A stretch of 64,000 nt of DNA from Sipunculus nudus. Taxonomy: Eukaryota > Annelida > Sipuncula > Golfingiida > Sipunculidae. Position numbers and translations under genes: made by a program. Each line of letters starts with the position of its first letter. Position 1 is the stretch's first letter. Of the stretch, positions 35,370 through 48,935 are shown piece by piece. The notes under the pieces were generated by a model. That model saw only the letters and a program-made list of their open reading frames with translations. It ran no database searches and had not been told where the DNA came from. Location: positions 10,248,664-10,312,663 of the forward strand of contig CM049315.1 in NCBI GenBank assembly GCA_026874595.1. Reading direction: 5' to 3'.

Positions 35370-38300
35370 TCCCGCGTATAGTTTTATCAGAGATTCAGAT
35401 ACCAGAGGATTTCCCCAAATTTTTCTGAAGGGATACGTACATCGATTTTTTTCAATCTGTATAAATTTTCATGTAACTACGTTCGTTTAAGGGTCGCATA
35501 ATTTAAATTTTGAGGGACACGTGCAAAAATAGTGCATCCACTTGGACGCGCCTGGCTAAAAATAAAGGGACACGGCCAATAAAATTACGGCAATGCCGCG
35601 CTCTAGGAGCAACACTGCAGGTCTATATCAAACTTTACTGAATGATGAATCTCTTGCCACATTTACACATTAATATCAATATTTATTAATAACTGATCAC
35701 CTAAACTGAGCCGATAATTGATATAAAAAAGCCTCCAATTGCCAGACCTAAAAGGCAATCCCTGGATTGCAAAGCACTCACTGGAGTGCAAAAGTATCCT
35801 ACTTTACCAAGATGGTGCTACTGAGGAAAGAAAATTGAAGAAATCTACAAGGCCCACTGATTCTGGACATAAGCCACAGACCAATACCATTGGGTTGCAT
35901 GAAAATTTGTTCACTCTGTCTTTATATGTATTTGATGAAAAGCGATGAATAAAAAAAATAAACCTATTTTGTAGAGCTAACTGCTTGGAAGGAAAAAACT
36001 GAGGGTCAAGAAATGATTTGTGCAGCATGTATAATTTATCAACAGCACTAGCTTTTTTACTGATAGACCCTGGAGTCCAACAGAACACAAAATGCACCCA
36101 AAAATTAAGTACAACAGTAATTACCTCATAAATGAAACAGGAGTAAAGTGACAGTCCTGGCTCAACAACAAGTTTAGTACCAAATAGGCTTCATAGGTGG
36201 CAGCACCTATCATACAGAAAGAGGTTTTTGCAGGACAATGGTTACTTAGCAACTAATGGTCAGGGAAACCTCTGCCTGAGCATGTATCTGGGTAAACAGC
36301 TTGGGGCTTCAGGAATCAGACTGCATTTGTCTATCATTGTTTGGACATGAGTTGTGTCCATATGATCCGCAGACCAGTCTGAGAAGGATCACCAGTAATT
36401 TTCAGACAAGACTCTGTGGTTAAGAAGCTGTTATTCAGTGATATAACATTTTCACATCATCAATCAATCAGAACTAAAAGTAAAGATTATTTCAACTGAA
36501 ATGGAATTTTCACCCACATAAAGTTTAAATGCAGCTAATAAATCTGAAATTATGAATGCAAACTGGTAAAACTATATACATTTGTTGAACATAATATGGT
36601 AATAAATCAGAAATCAAACCTTACTGATGCTTTGGTAGTAATGTACAGACACCATAAGGACCAAGCAACACCAAAGTGTTTGTTTCTTATTTAATAATGG
36701 TGAGCTCTGTGAAAGTCTACTTTGGTTCCCTTTAGATAATATTTATTTTTTTTTTTTTGGAAATAAACAAAGTTCTGCTGTGTGGTCCACATACCAGTAT
36801 ATTACCTGATGACTCGTCTGTTTTTTACATGCGCTGTTTGACATGACACTCATGGAGAAACTTAACATCATCTTCCAGGTCCTCTAAGCAGACTATGATT
36901 AATCTGTCATGAACTCTCAGCAACGATATGCAGTAGAATAGCTAACCGTTAAGAAAACCTTAAACAAATATGCCCTCCAGACTATTTATTGAGTTTGTAC
37001 CATGACATGAGCTGCATGACATGAAGTCAGAGGGCATGAACTTTGAGAAAAAAATTTCTGATGATGGCAAAAAGTAAAAGGAAAGTCACAAAAACTCGCA
37101 TCCCATGTCAGCAAAATATAAACAGATACAGGTATTATGAAACAGCAAGCAACCCTGATAATTCCCTAGTTGGTAAAATTTAAACAAAATGATTTGGAAG
37201 GGGTGGTCTTATGGCTGATGGAGGAGGCTTTCAAAACTGACTGTGATGAAAATATGCTGAAGGACTCGTAATGTCATACCTACTGTTAACTTCAATCATA
37301 AGCATGACTCTGACTGGCTCACAGCTTACATCAGGTACATGTTCACCTGGAAACCAGTTCCCTAAACCACAAAAAAATTACACCATAACAGAATTTTCAG
37401 AGAAGGAACTACTATCAATTTCATTTTCAATGCTTCTGACAGTATATACTGAACAAGATCCAGGACTCACAGATTTTATCTCAGATACAACTTACAAATT
37501 AATTATAATCAATTACTGTGAAACCCATGGGAACACAAAATTCCCCCAAAAAATAGCAAAAAATTAGTGCATATAGTTGTAACTTGTAATAGTGTGATTC
37601 CAGGCCAGCAAACATTTTAACATTGCAGATGAATCAATAAACTGAAATAAAGTGTTAGCCCAGGAAGGTTGTTTTGGATACATGTGAAATATTTATATAA
37701 ACACTCACCCTAACTTTACTATGTACCACTAATAGGAAGGCCATAATGGCACCAGTTCATAAATCAGCACCTGTTGCAGAGTGGAATGCAAGGTTTTTTG
37801 TTTCAGTCAGATCACTGTTAAACATGATAGGTCTGATGTTGCCACTAGGTGGCTTTGTCAGAACTCAAGCTCAGCACTGTGACCACATGCAACAAGAAAA
37901 CTCATATTAAACTAAGTTCATATAATTATATTACAGATATATTAAACAGATTATTATTTATCTACAGATGCCAGTTTTCTTTTTCATTTTAAATATAATT
38001 CAACTAAGTGTTCATCACTGATGCCTAAACATTGGCATTTAGGTGTTAATTGGAGCTGTTGTTGCAGACCCAAGGTATAATTTATGATAAATGGTCATTA
38101 CATACAGACTGCTTAAAATAAGGTTTTGATATTTCAATATAGGGAATGCAATGGAAGTGTTATGAAAATTAATGAAACATTTTGAAAAAAAAAATACTTG
38201 TGTGTTGCCTAATATTTACCTCAAAGTAATAAACTTGCTTTGGTAATATGTAACAAAAATACAATTTAGCAATTAAATTATAACTAAAACTACTATAGGA

Positions 38301-40430
38301 CAGATAAACTACACTTGAATGAAGGAACCAGACCTTTTATTGGGGGCGTGGATAAAATTTGCAGACTCAATTTGTAAGTCCCAATGACAGTTTTAAAACA
38401 TCTGATGCAATCAAACTCATCAAATTGACCACAAACATGACTTAAAATGGCTAAACTTATATGACATGATATTAAGTTTGACCACACCAATTACTGGCTT
38501 TAAAATTGTTTTTAAAGTTTTGCGTTCGTATCGGAAGCCAGCAGACCCAAGAAATTTTGACATTGGTTTGACACTTGTCAACTCAGCCACGTGCGGGTAC
38601 TGACAGGTCACCGCAGTTTTTGTATCAGAATAACCAAACAAATCAATGCGAACCCCAAAGCCTCAGTGAAATCAAAAGAGAATAATCCATGCGGCAATTA
38701 GATGTTATTATCTGCGGTTATCTAGTCAATGATCGCGATAAAAAGAGCAGATTTGTATCCCGGAAATAGCATCAAAACAACGGCTCTCGTCTGCCAGCTT
38801 TGCACTTCCTGGTTTGTGCAGGCCCAAATGTAAACAGCCCGCCAACCCGCGCTGGACAAAGCTGTGGTTATTAGGCCCTGATCTGATTATCAATCAGTCC
38901 GTCTGCCAATCAGACAAGTTTTCATGCGTGAATATAAGGCTTAAAACCACTGACCTGCGTCCAAAAGCAGTTGGAAGTTACTTTTTCGCCGTACCGTTCC
39001 TTCTTCCGCTGCCATATTGCATAGAAACTTGCGTGCAAGGACACGACAACTTGCTGGTGTTACATGTCTCACGGACAGTTCACAAAATAGTTCCTGTCAC
39101 GAACTTGAAATAACTTATGCTTATCAGAAAATTACAAAACCATGTAAACATCTGCTTTTTGTAAAATCAAATGCTTATATATATATCTAAAACATTAAGT
39201 CCCAATTCCTCAACAAGTTTTATACGCGATGCGCATTGATATGATTGACTTGGGCCTGAAATCTGATCTGCAGTTTTGTGAATGAACTACACAGGTCACG
39301 TGACAAGGTGTTTTACTACGACCTACAGGTGTAGTATTACCCACGTGCTGACAATGTTTGTTGTTTTCCTTTTTTTAGTCGTTTGTCTCGGCCAAACTGT
39401 TTGCATTGAGTATGAGCGATTGAATTTATAGCCACCTACTTCTGTTATTATTGCGAAAGAGACTACCGGATGCAATACCGACGGAAAAGCAAGACAATAA
39501 CACACATGTTATGTAAGCTGCTGGTAACTTGATTTTTGAAGAACCTTATATCGAATATAAGCTGACAATACATAAATGATCTCCCTTTTTATTTCTAGTT
39601 ATATCGACCCTACTGCCTGACATATTATCTTATCCAATAAGACTGTTATTCTGAACAAATTCATCTCTATGAACTGCGTAGAACATATTCAAGGTTGAAT
39701 TAATGCCATTATAAACCTGAAATATCAATTCAATAAAGTTTCTATCACATATTACTTTCTTTAATATAATTTTAGGAATATTTGATAAATTAAATATCTG
39801 TATTTTACAGATGACTGTGATACTGGTATCTAAAGTTTTACCTGATATGACAAAATATCTGCACTGATTAAAACATATTCTGAAAATATATAGTTCTCAG
39901 TTGATTTAATTTGTAAATTATTATGGTATAAATACATGTTATATCTCTTAGCATGTCTATATATGTTTTGCCTTTTTATGCAAAACTTTTTTTATTCATT
40001 TTTATGGATACATACAAAATATATAAATAAAAAGTGAGAAGTTACATTTCAATCTCTCAATTAGTCTAAATAATATGTCTGTACTAAATGATGTGGCATA
40101 TCAACAATCATATAATTATAGCTACTTTGTTCTATAAAAATATTTAGTACTAATCACATTTAAAAAATATTTAACCAAGCAGGCTTATCTAGGAGCCTAG
40201 TATTTCCTAATTCTGTGATGTTTCCTTATCAATAAACTTTAATAAACTCTGGAATGATAAGCTACATTCAAACAACATCTGGCCACTTGGCACCACACTA
40301 AAGTTTAATATTACGTTTTCTGTCAATATTTTGTTTTAGTATCCTTTACAGCATTATTTACTCAGGTACACATGTGGATAAAAATTCTCACCCAGCACAG
40401 TCAGTGGCAAAAAAAATGAACACTAGGATG
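35370..40430. other. No firm gene; CpG-richer patch at 38530-39500
   Basis: Most is AT-rich with chance frames. CpG density rises at about 38530-39500, where a minus frame (38655-38420; GFGVRIDLFGYSDTKTAVT, YPHVAELTSVKPMSKFLG) and a plus frame (38814-39113) are open. This could be a promoter or exon region; no splice-consistent model was found. Confidence 0.35.
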
Positions 40431-40470
40431 GGATACGGACAAAAGCCCCCCTGGTCAAAAGCCCCACGGT

Positions 40471-41043
40471 AAAAAGCCCCACTACCTTAATGATAAAGAG
40501 GACAAAAGCCCCCTGAAAAAATGTTTTTAAATAAATATTTAAGGTAACTAAAGAGTCCCTTGATGTCAACTAAGCAGTAATTAATTAATCAATTTATATT
40601 ACCAATATGAACATACAAATTATATACATAATTCCACAGCTCTAAGGGCTTTAGACACATTTTTTCTGACCATTTCAAATTTTGTGTGCACATATATTAG
40701 GTACATATATAAGGTATTTTTATATAGTCAAGTCATGTGGCATGAATTATCTCATGAATAATAGTTAGTTTTACTCCTTCAATAATCATAAAGGTGAAAC
40801 AGGTCATGTGAAACTGTCCCATGGGAGTGGTTTCCTAATTAACAGATAATTGAGACCATTTGTGTTGTTATTAGTCAAAGTTTTTATACCCTCAGTCTTG
40901 AATAACATATAACTAGTGTGGGTCACGTGATTATGTGAAGTATAGATTGATATTTCTATTGTAAACTATAAGATATATTGTAAGTTAGAATTTTGAATGT
41001 AGTTAAATAATTATAAGAGATAACACACATTATTAACATTTAC

Positions 41044-41077
<34 letters not shown>

Positions 41078-41186
41078 TTTTATATATATATAATGTTAAT
41101 ATTCAATCTGTATTCATAGATATAGATATAAATATATTGGAGGGGGGCTTTTGTCCTCTTTATCATTAAGGTAGGGGGCTTTTTTC
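40471..41186. mobile_element. Foldback/MITE-like element with ~43-bp inverted arms
   Basis: The left arm (40471-40513) reads AAAAAGCCCCACTACCTTAA, then TGATAAAGAGGACAAAAGCC and CCC. The right arm (41142-41185) is its reverse complement with about one difference. The left side has extra CAAAAGCCCC copies outside the arm (40439-40470). The middle holds a (TA)n palindrome at 41045-41096 flanked by inverted TTAACATT. No coding frame is present. Superfamily cannot be assigned, because no clear target duplication is visible. Confidence 0.75.
41047..41096. repeat. (TA)n-rich palindrome inside the foldback element
   Basis: About 28 bp of (TA)n, then TTAATTTTATATATATATA, bounded by inverted TAACATT…AATGTTA. 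Confidence 0.7.
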
Positions 41187-41470
41187 TTGGGGGTAAAATA
41201 GCCTGAGATGATATAAATATTACTACAAATGTTTATGTACCCTCAATCAGCAGGTCATGGTAAATCCCTCAGCACCCCCCCCCCCCACCCATTGTCTTGC
41301 ATGTAGTCATGAGCTGTGTGACAGGTGGTAAGTCCTGTTTTAGGAAGTTGGGGGGGGGGGGGTGTTAATGAGCATATTTTCAATCAGATAGGATCATGAT
41401 GCAATTCTAGTTTAATTAATGCTTGAATAAGAGCATGATAATGTAACCAGTAAAAACAAAAACAGGGCTG

Positions 41471-41478
41471 ATCACAGA
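41471..41478 (+). repeat. Target-site duplication, left copy (ATCACAGA)
   Basis: Eight bases directly before the CAGGG terminus, repeated exactly at 43386-43393. Eight bp is the hAT length. Confidence 0.85.
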
Positions 41479-43385
41479 CAGGGTTGGGGCCAATTACATT
41501 GAAAAGTATTCATTACAATTACAATTGCATCAAAAAAGCCCAATTACAATTACAAAGTAATGATTAAATTACAATTACTTTTGAAAAGTAATTAATAACT
41601 ATCAATTTCTTCTTTAAAAAAATATTATATATAGAGTCATGGTTCATGTAAAGTATCATTAATGGTAGAAAGGCCAATTGATTAGATTTATTAAAGGAAA
41701 AACTTCAATCAAAACATATCCAGTCTGGTGTCATATATTAAAGTGCACAAAAGCTATACTAATGATAATATATCATTGCATAATGTTCAAATTTACACTT
41801 TTCTCTTATAGAAAGGCAAAACTGGATGTCATCATCATATATGAACATTGCATGTATTCTTTATAGCATCAAGCATTGAAACATTCTCTGAATTAATGTT
41901 TTGACACAAAATAGAAATATCTGAAAGCACATACGGAAAAAATATATTTTAAACATATTATCTTTAAGTCATATGTGCAAACAAATTTCATCTAATATCT
42001 TTTATCACATATTATCCTTTATTGGACAAAATGTCTTGCTTCTTGATAACACTGGTATATGCCAAAGAACACCAGTAAATAATTGTTGGTTCAAACCTTT
42101 GATGATGGAAAAACCTTTTAGGGACTACCTTAATCCTTTACAGTAAGCCTACCCATATATCAGCTCACAAATCCTAATCTCTTTACTATCAATGCTGATT
42201 AAAGTTATGTCATATATACTGGAATTTAAAATACAATGTGATTTCACTAAACTCATTAATGCAAACATTTCATGTGAATAATTCATATAAACATATTCAC
42301 GCTGAATATATAATATATTACAATTTGATGTTATGAAATTATTTATGGGAAAACGTAATGAAAATCCAGTGCTTCTTAATTATGTATTACAGATAGTAAA
42401 ACCAGTTCACAATGCCAAGAGTCTCTGGGCACAGGAAACAGGGGAGACTGTTCAAATTTTAGGGCAAGCCAACTGAGACTGGACCTGCTATCTTGATACC
42501 TATCTCTATTTACCCAATGGGCCATTGACTTGAGGTATTTCTGATATCAGCCTTCCTAGATCATTAGCCTATTTTGTTCCTGTGACTCTCTCAGTGTCAG
42601 CTAATCAGCAGAAAAACCCTGATGTAACCAGATCAGTATGAGTATGTTCCAGCCCCCATTTCAGTAGCCCTGCCTGGGCTTTAGTATTTGCGTTTACTAA
42701 TAAAATGCTTAAAATAAAACGTGATTCCATGTACCGATAGACTTAACTCTGTGCCAGCTCTTATCACTAAATAAGAGGGTCAGATAGTGGAAAATTAGTT
42801 ATATGAGTTGCTGCAAGATGGCGGTACTGATACTAAGTGGGATACAACACAGGAACGTTTGATTTCTCTGTCAGAAGCAACAATTAAGTCATAACTATTT
42901 CATGGATTGGGCGAGTCTACCATTTTAGTGAAAGTATGAAATGTAGCAAACCCACACTTGCTGTAGTGAAGCTCTGGACAGGTGTACATTATGGAACTTG
43001 TTACTCTATCTACATGGCAGTGGAGGCATTTGCAAAATAAAAATGCCAGTATGACTTATAAGACATACTAATAAATTACCATGCTTATTACATGCATCGG
43101 TACTATTTATTCAATAATCAAAGCTTACAATCCTTACCCAAGAGTGTTTTGATAAACAGTGCAATGGAATGAGGTATAAGGTATGGTGCTCTGTCATGAA
43201 TTTGGAAAGTAATTCGAAAGTAATTGAAAAGTAATTGAAATTACATTTATTTTTACCCTTGTAATCATTACAATTACAATTAATTGTAATTGATTTTTTT
43301 CAATTACAAATAACATTCAATTACTTGAAAAATTGTAATTAATTACAGGTAAATACAATTACACATTACAATTACCCCAACCCTG
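41479..43385. mobile_element. Non-autonomous hAT-type DNA transposon
   Basis: The element begins CAGGGTTGGGG and ends CCCCAACCCTG, exact 11-bp terminal inverted repeats that fit the hAT YARNG rule. It is flanked by a perfect 8-bp direct repeat, ATCACAGA (41471-41478 and 43386-43393), the target-site duplication expected of hAT. Inside each end is a long stretch of degenerate repeats of AATTACAATTAC / GTAATTGTAATT, inverted between the two ends, giving extended subterminal repeats. The interior has no transposase-like frame (longest ~62 codons), so this copy depends on a transposase in trans. Confidence 0.88.
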
Positions 43386-43393
43386 ATCACAGA
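43386..43393 (+). repeat. Target-site duplication, right copy (ATCACAGA)
   Basis: Exact partner of 41471-41478, directly after the CCCTG terminus. Confidence 0.85.
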
Positions 43394-43825
43394 TTCAAAA
43401 ACCTGACAGATGACACAATTCACACATTCTGCACATTTTGTAAAGTAACATTAACCCTGACTCCAGGGCAGAATGCAGGAAACTATTCAGACTAAGAGTC
43501 TCACAGATGAATGCTGCAGAGGCAACTTTCCATGGTCATGCCGGCTGTCTAATTATACATGAAAGGATGAAAATATACACAGGGCTTATCATAGATTCAA
43601 ACCCGTAACCTATGATACTCTGTGCAAAAACTGCAAGATTCACTGGCAAGACCAGTAGGAAAGCTTTTGTGTTAATTTAATTAAATGTAGGTAAACATTT
43701 GCAATAATACATGTGTATTATTCCATGCTATCAGTCCATTTTGGTTCAATACAAAAATTTCAAGAAAAACCACCCTGCAACACAGACGTATTATCTCTAA
43801 ATCACCTGTTTTACATATTGTTATG

Positions 43826-43898
43826 GTTCTGTGTGTAAGTAAACATATTTGTTCTGTGTGTAAGTGAACATATTTGTTCTATGTGTAAGTGAACATAA
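43826..43898 (+). repeat. 25-bp tandem repeat, 3 units
   Basis: GTTCTGTGTGTAAGTRAACA followed by TATTT, at 43826, 43851 and 43876. Confidence 0.9.
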
Positions 43899-44721
43899 TC
43901 TACATGTGTCTGTCCCATTTGAAGCAGGCTAATTCTGAAGACTACGTGACAAGAGGTCCGACCTTGTACCACTCCCAAACAAGGAGAATAAACATGGACA
44001 TACACAATTGTGAAACACCTGCTGGAAGATGAAATAAAAAATTTTTGGTGAAACCTCCTTGGTATGGCCACCAGGTGGTGCGTGCTATGTTTATATTTCT
44101 CAATTAACACTGTGGGGCATTGGCAGACACCATAATATGTCAAGGAGAAACTAAATAATTTATGTCTATTTAACATATTTAATATACCAGGCATATGAAT
44201 AGGTACCTTTAAATAATAGAGACACTTATAAAATATATATGAATGGTGTTGAATTTTTTAAAGATCACCTGACAAATCTACCACTGTTGACCAGGTCTGT
44301 TGGTTCAAGCTGCCCCCTGTTGATGCCTCGGCAAACTAATTACTTGTCAATCCTCAAAAAAACATTTGAGTGCTGCCCTCTTCAGTGTGGTCAGGATATT
44401 ATTATGATCACTGCTGCCAAAGCTACATAATATTGGCCAAATAAGGGTGAATCATCTTAATTTCAAGATATATCTGCTGTTAATATCACAAGCAATAAAC
44501 GCTCCTAACTAGTTCTTAGAGACACATTTTGAAAACATTTCCCTAACCTATGCAAAGCTAAACTGTATCACAATACTTTCAAGGTCAAACCTGGTTGAAG
44601 ACCACGGTACAAGAAGTAAACTTTTATTTGAAAAGGACAACTCATCATGATAACAAATCTATAGTAAGCAAATAAATAAATTCCCACCTGTTATTTCAGG
44701 TTTGTTACCTTAAACACTTAC

Positions 44722-45174
44722 CTCATCAAGAACAGATTTTCCATGATTGAATATATATTCAACATCACACATAATAATCCTGCTATAATCCTGTTCCAGA
44801 TAAAAAAAACATGCATATATCATTAAATCCATGGCTTTGGTCAGATGTTTTTTTGAGAAAGAATTACGCATAAAGTCCTCTTCAATCCGCCTTGACAGTA
44901 TGTCTTTGAAAAACTTTGAAAGACTATACTCCCAGAACTTGTTGAAGTATACCCCATATAATCTTCTCATTCAAATGAGACTTTGCTAACCTCTTAATTA
45001 TACTAACTTTTTCCAACTTTTGCTTGAAGTAGAATTTTTTAAAAAATCTCCCTTGAAGCAGATCTTTCACAAACTTCTTCCTTAAATGTCTTTTCTCTAT
45101 GAAAAACCCATGATAGTGATTAAATGAAGTACTCTCATTGAGTCCTTGGACCGGGTGTAAGACAAGCTGGTCTT
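44722..45174 (-). pseudogene. Frame-broken candidate exon downstream of exon C
   Basis: Minus strand. The segment ends in a perfect donor, GATGAG|GTAAGT, at 44722/44721, phase 0. The last ~80 codons are open and protein-like (FWEYSLSKFFKDILSRRIEE, later MDLMIYACFFYLEQ, ending KSVLDE). The first ~80 codons are open in a different frame (HGFFIEKRHLRKKFVKDLLQ, later KLEKVSIIKRLAKSHLNEK), following a weak acceptor at 45174. That acceptor fits the phase-1 end of exon C. The two frames overlap near 44955-44990, so the exon needs a frameshift or a short indel to read through. Explanations: an assembly error, a pseudogenised exon, or two unrelated short frames. The sequence is rich in basic and aromatic residues. 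Not recognised. Confidence 0.3.
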
Positions 45175-47428
45175 CTTTGATTTAAATTAAATAATTTACC
45201 ACAGACCAGGAGGATGAAGCCTCACTGAAGGTAATTCAACAATACAACCTGTGCAACATCATGTCTTTTACAGTACACATGGTCCAGCTGTGATAAGGAT
45301 ATTTTTATCTCAGCTGCTTTATTTCTATCACTTAATGAACTTTAATAACTCCTGCATCTTTGGATATAACCACCAAATCAATATTGATTCTGAAGAAATC
45401 TTCCTCCCTGACCGGAAAACACCAAGAGAACAATCGCTGAATATATGATGCACTGAGGAGTGTTCACACTTTTTTATCAGCCTGAATAAGGAGCCACCAG
45501 TGATGGAGACTTGGACTTATGGACCCAATGTATGTTTACTCTCCTTTTTTTTTGCAGACAGGAAATAAGATCTTGATCATGTGGAATTTGAGTTTGGTCC
45601 TGATAACACTTAAGCTCTTCTGAAAATGTTGATAGAAACTATGGAACATAGTCTAGATGGAACAAGCTTTCTCATGTAAAAAATAAATTTAAGTCATTTA
45701 AGTCAAATATGTTGATATAACACAGATGTATATTAAATTCAGTTGCCATTAACCAGTACTCTAGGCCAAATTAATGGCCAAAGATATATATCAGATATGT
45801 GTAAAAACTATGGTAAAGGGCTCTAATGTAAAGAGCTGTAATATATAAATATAGTTCAGGACTTCAGTCTACATACATTTGTGTGAACTTATCTTTAGGA
45901 ATTTTCTTTCCTGGAGGGATGGAATCATATTAATAATATGAACCTCTTTATCTTACATTACCTGTATGTTTACCTGTACAAATACTTAAGAGAAATATAA
46001 TGAACAAACAAACACTTAAACATGTTTACTGTTTAAACCTGCAATAGACCATGCAACACAATCATGTAGAACACAGGTTGTGGCTGTGATCATTGGATTT
46101 TTGAAGGGCAAGTAAAAATTCATGTAGGGCAGGTAAAAGCTTAGAGTTAACTTGCCCAATTGAGCAAGTGCTGTCAAAATTTAATATCTAATCCTGGCAA
46201 GGTTCACTTGTGTGAACTTTTCATAAATGAATGGTGAAATATTTTGTATTGTTTGTGTAATAATTTGATGAAATATTATAGTATTACTAAACAGCACTTT
46301 GCCAAACTGAAGATCCCTGGTTCAAACCCTGTCGAGGCCTCAATGGCATAATGCTGAAATCTTGTTATAGAACCTCAGAGATTTACTCTGATGTCTTAAT
46401 GACAGGTTATGACTTCTGGATTACTCCAGAAGGCTTAATAATAACAATCATTCTTTTCATATGGATATCTTCATCCTCATTCAATAGACAGTGTCACCAA
46501 CAGGCCATGGACCTCTCCTTATTAAAAAAAAGCACTTTGCCAGGCTGAAGTTCATATGCTATACTCTACAATGATGCTGGCCTATTTCATACGAGCAGTG
46601 CGATCACAGGAACATCGCAGAAACTGCCACGCACATGTAAAAGGACCCTTACTGCTTTCTGATCAGCTGTCTGTTCAGCAAAGATATAATCTAAACATGA
46701 AGACCATTTAGTTTACCCGTTGAGAAAAAATAGATTGAATTTCACCAGCATCCAGGCAGCATAAAAAAATAAGCTTCAATTGACCTGTTCCATGAGCATG
46801 TATACATTCAATGAATTAGTGTCCAGTAAGCGAGCATAGCCAGGTTTTGTAATATGGAACCAGATGCAAGCAAATATGTGTATATATAGGCCAAGGGTTA
46901 TGTCTGTAATAGAGAAATTACTGGCCTTGAAGTGTCTTTAATAAAATCTAGAAATGTGCTCATAAAAAGAGGTTCCTCTGAGTGTAATTTCAATGGTGGG
47001 CAAACATTTCTTCAAGGAGGCGCGCCACATCGAACATCAGTAAGGTCTCTAGCAGCCGCACTGATTATAAGCTTAATTTATACTAAATTAAAACAGTTAT
47101 TTTACATGTACACACCTATTATTCAAATATTATTCTTTTTCTATTACACAAAAACTGATAGATAACAATTAAATTATGATAGGTTGCTCTATAAATGATA
47201 TTAAACAGTTTCTTAAGGTTTTAATGGAATATATGCAAATACCTACAGTCCTTTACAAGGCTATTAAAGAATCAGGGTTCAGCATTCATGTAGTTAATAG
47301 TAAACGTATAGTGCCAATGTATGTTTGCTAGAATGCATGCGGCCAACAGATCATAGTTTGCCCACCCCTTGTAATAGCTAGTATACCAGTACATCTTAAA
47401 CAGACCTACAGTAAAGGTGTATACTCAC
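45175..47428. other. Presumed intron, no supported exon
   Basis: Short frames only. A GGGCAAGT…ACTTGCCC inverted phrase occurs near 46109-46168. Confidence 0.4.
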
Positions 47429-47684
47429 CAAACAATCTTCGTTTTCTGGCTTTCCTTCTTGTTCTGAGATGCCACCAGGGGGACTCCTGTTCCTCATCAT
47501 CACTAGACAGTAACCTCTCATTGACCTCAGGTCGAAGGTCACGTCGAAATCTATCACAGACACTTATACCACTGGATGTGCTGCTTGCATCGTCATCAGC
47601 GAAACTGTCTGACTGAATCCCATGCAGCTCAGGCCAGTCAAACTCCTGTGGCTGAGAAATAACTATCACAGATGGACTGGAACT
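47429..47684 (-). CDS. Coding exon C of the same gene: acidic/Ser-rich segment with basic cluster
   Basis: This is the most gene-like frame in the window. The 256-bp exon lies between acceptor TTCATTTCAG (above 47684) and donor TTTG|GTGAGT (47429/47428), phase 0 in and phase 1 out. It encodes 85 codons: SSSPSVIVISQPQEFDWPEL, then an Asp/Ser-rich stretch (DSFADDDASSTSSGISV), an Arg/Glu stretch (RFRRDLRPEVNERLL), the acidic block SSDDEEQE, SPWWHL, and the basic cluster RTRRKARKRR. The basic cluster looks like a nuclear-localisation or phosphoinositide-binding patch, and the acidic Ser blocks look like CK2-type phosphorylation sites. Both readings are inference. The protein must continue downstream, because the exon ends mid-codon. 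No family recognised. Confidence 0.72.
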
Positions 47685-48359
47685 CTGAAATGAATAGAGA
47701 GGTATCATGTCAATCTATATTCATGTTAAAATTAGAATTCCTTGCTATCATTACTGTAGATGAGTCATTTTGTATATCATGTCACCAATTAGATGATTTA
47801 TCGTGGCATTTGATCTGGAGTTTGGCATTATGCCTAATAAATAAGACAAATATATCAAAATATACTGCAAGATACAGACAACATTTACACTAATTTAAAG
47901 ATTTAAACTACTCTTGGTTATTTGGTTTCACTTTGTCTGTCAGCATTTTTACACCAACACTTCTTAACAGAATTTGTTGGAATTTTGTGGTGGGTTAGGA
48001 GAAGATGTAAAGAACAAACCAATAAATTTGAATCTAATCTGAATCACTATACTACATTTTTAATTTTTTCATCCCATTGTGACATAAACTTCTTTTAATC
48101 ATAGAGCTGTTGATTGGTATTGGGGTGGTTTTGTTCTGGAGGGGACCTGGGATGGTGTTGAACTGTGACTGCAGTGTGCAAGGCACAGTTTTATGAGAAT
48201 CCTGATGGAGCTAGGCTTGTGGCCTTTGACTACGGGTACTTCTTGTTTTAACATGATAATATATAAATATAATATAAATAGTTTATTCAAGTATAAAGGC
48301 CTCCGGCCCATAGAACCATATAATCAACATAACATCACTTTACATGATAATTTGTGGTG

Positions 48360-48935
48360 CTTAACCTTGGCGATGCACATGTGTTAAAAATCAACTGAAA
48401 TAAATTGGTACAAAAAGGTAATAAATAAGAATAGTTTGAAAAATATTCCAACAGTTGGCAAATATGTGTGTAAGGCTTACATATATGAATAAATGAACAA
48501 CATTATAACGTGTCCTGGATAACAATGAACTCTTAGCTTATAGCACACATGTACAGGGCAGAATACAAACAAAAACGCTGAAATCGCAAGGCAGTGTAAG
48601 TGCTGCCATCTACCATCAGATAAGTGTATCAACTAGACTTTATCTTAATTTTGGTGATACACATGCATTATAAATCAACTAAAATTACAATTTTGAATAA
48701 CAGATTGTCACAAAACAATAAAAAAAAAGAAATTCCAACAGTTCGTATATCTGTGTGTAAGGCTTACAATACACCAGTAAATGAAAACAACATTAATTGT
48801 TACACGTACTGAAAACAATTAATGAACTCTATACAATGACATATGACATTTTATCAACACCCGCTGAAACTGCTAGGTAATGTAAGTGCTGCTATCTATA
48901 ATGAGATAAGTGTATCAACTCCATTTATCTCTAAC
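48360..48935 (+). repeat. ~285-bp diverged tandem duplication
   Basis: CTTAACCTTGGCGATGCACA (48360) and CTTAATTTTGGTGATACACA (48645) start two parallel segments. Shared markers are AAATCAACT, GTGTGTAAGGCTTACA, GTGTAAGTGCTGCCATCTA / GTAAGTGCTGCTATCTATA and GATAAGTGTATCAACT. Confidence 0.8.

Noticed and set aside
36125-36252. Minus-strand 128-bp exon with plausible acceptor and donor (GAATYEAY-like peptide)
   Set aside because: Almost no charged residues, a weak GTAATT donor and a phase that matches no neighbour. Likely chance.
43811-44194. 127-codon minus frame as a gene
   Set aside because: Partly translation of the 25-bp tandem repeat, with no domain and no splice support.
46300-46340. GGTTCAAACCC as a pol III B box
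   Set aside because: No A box at the expected distance upstream.
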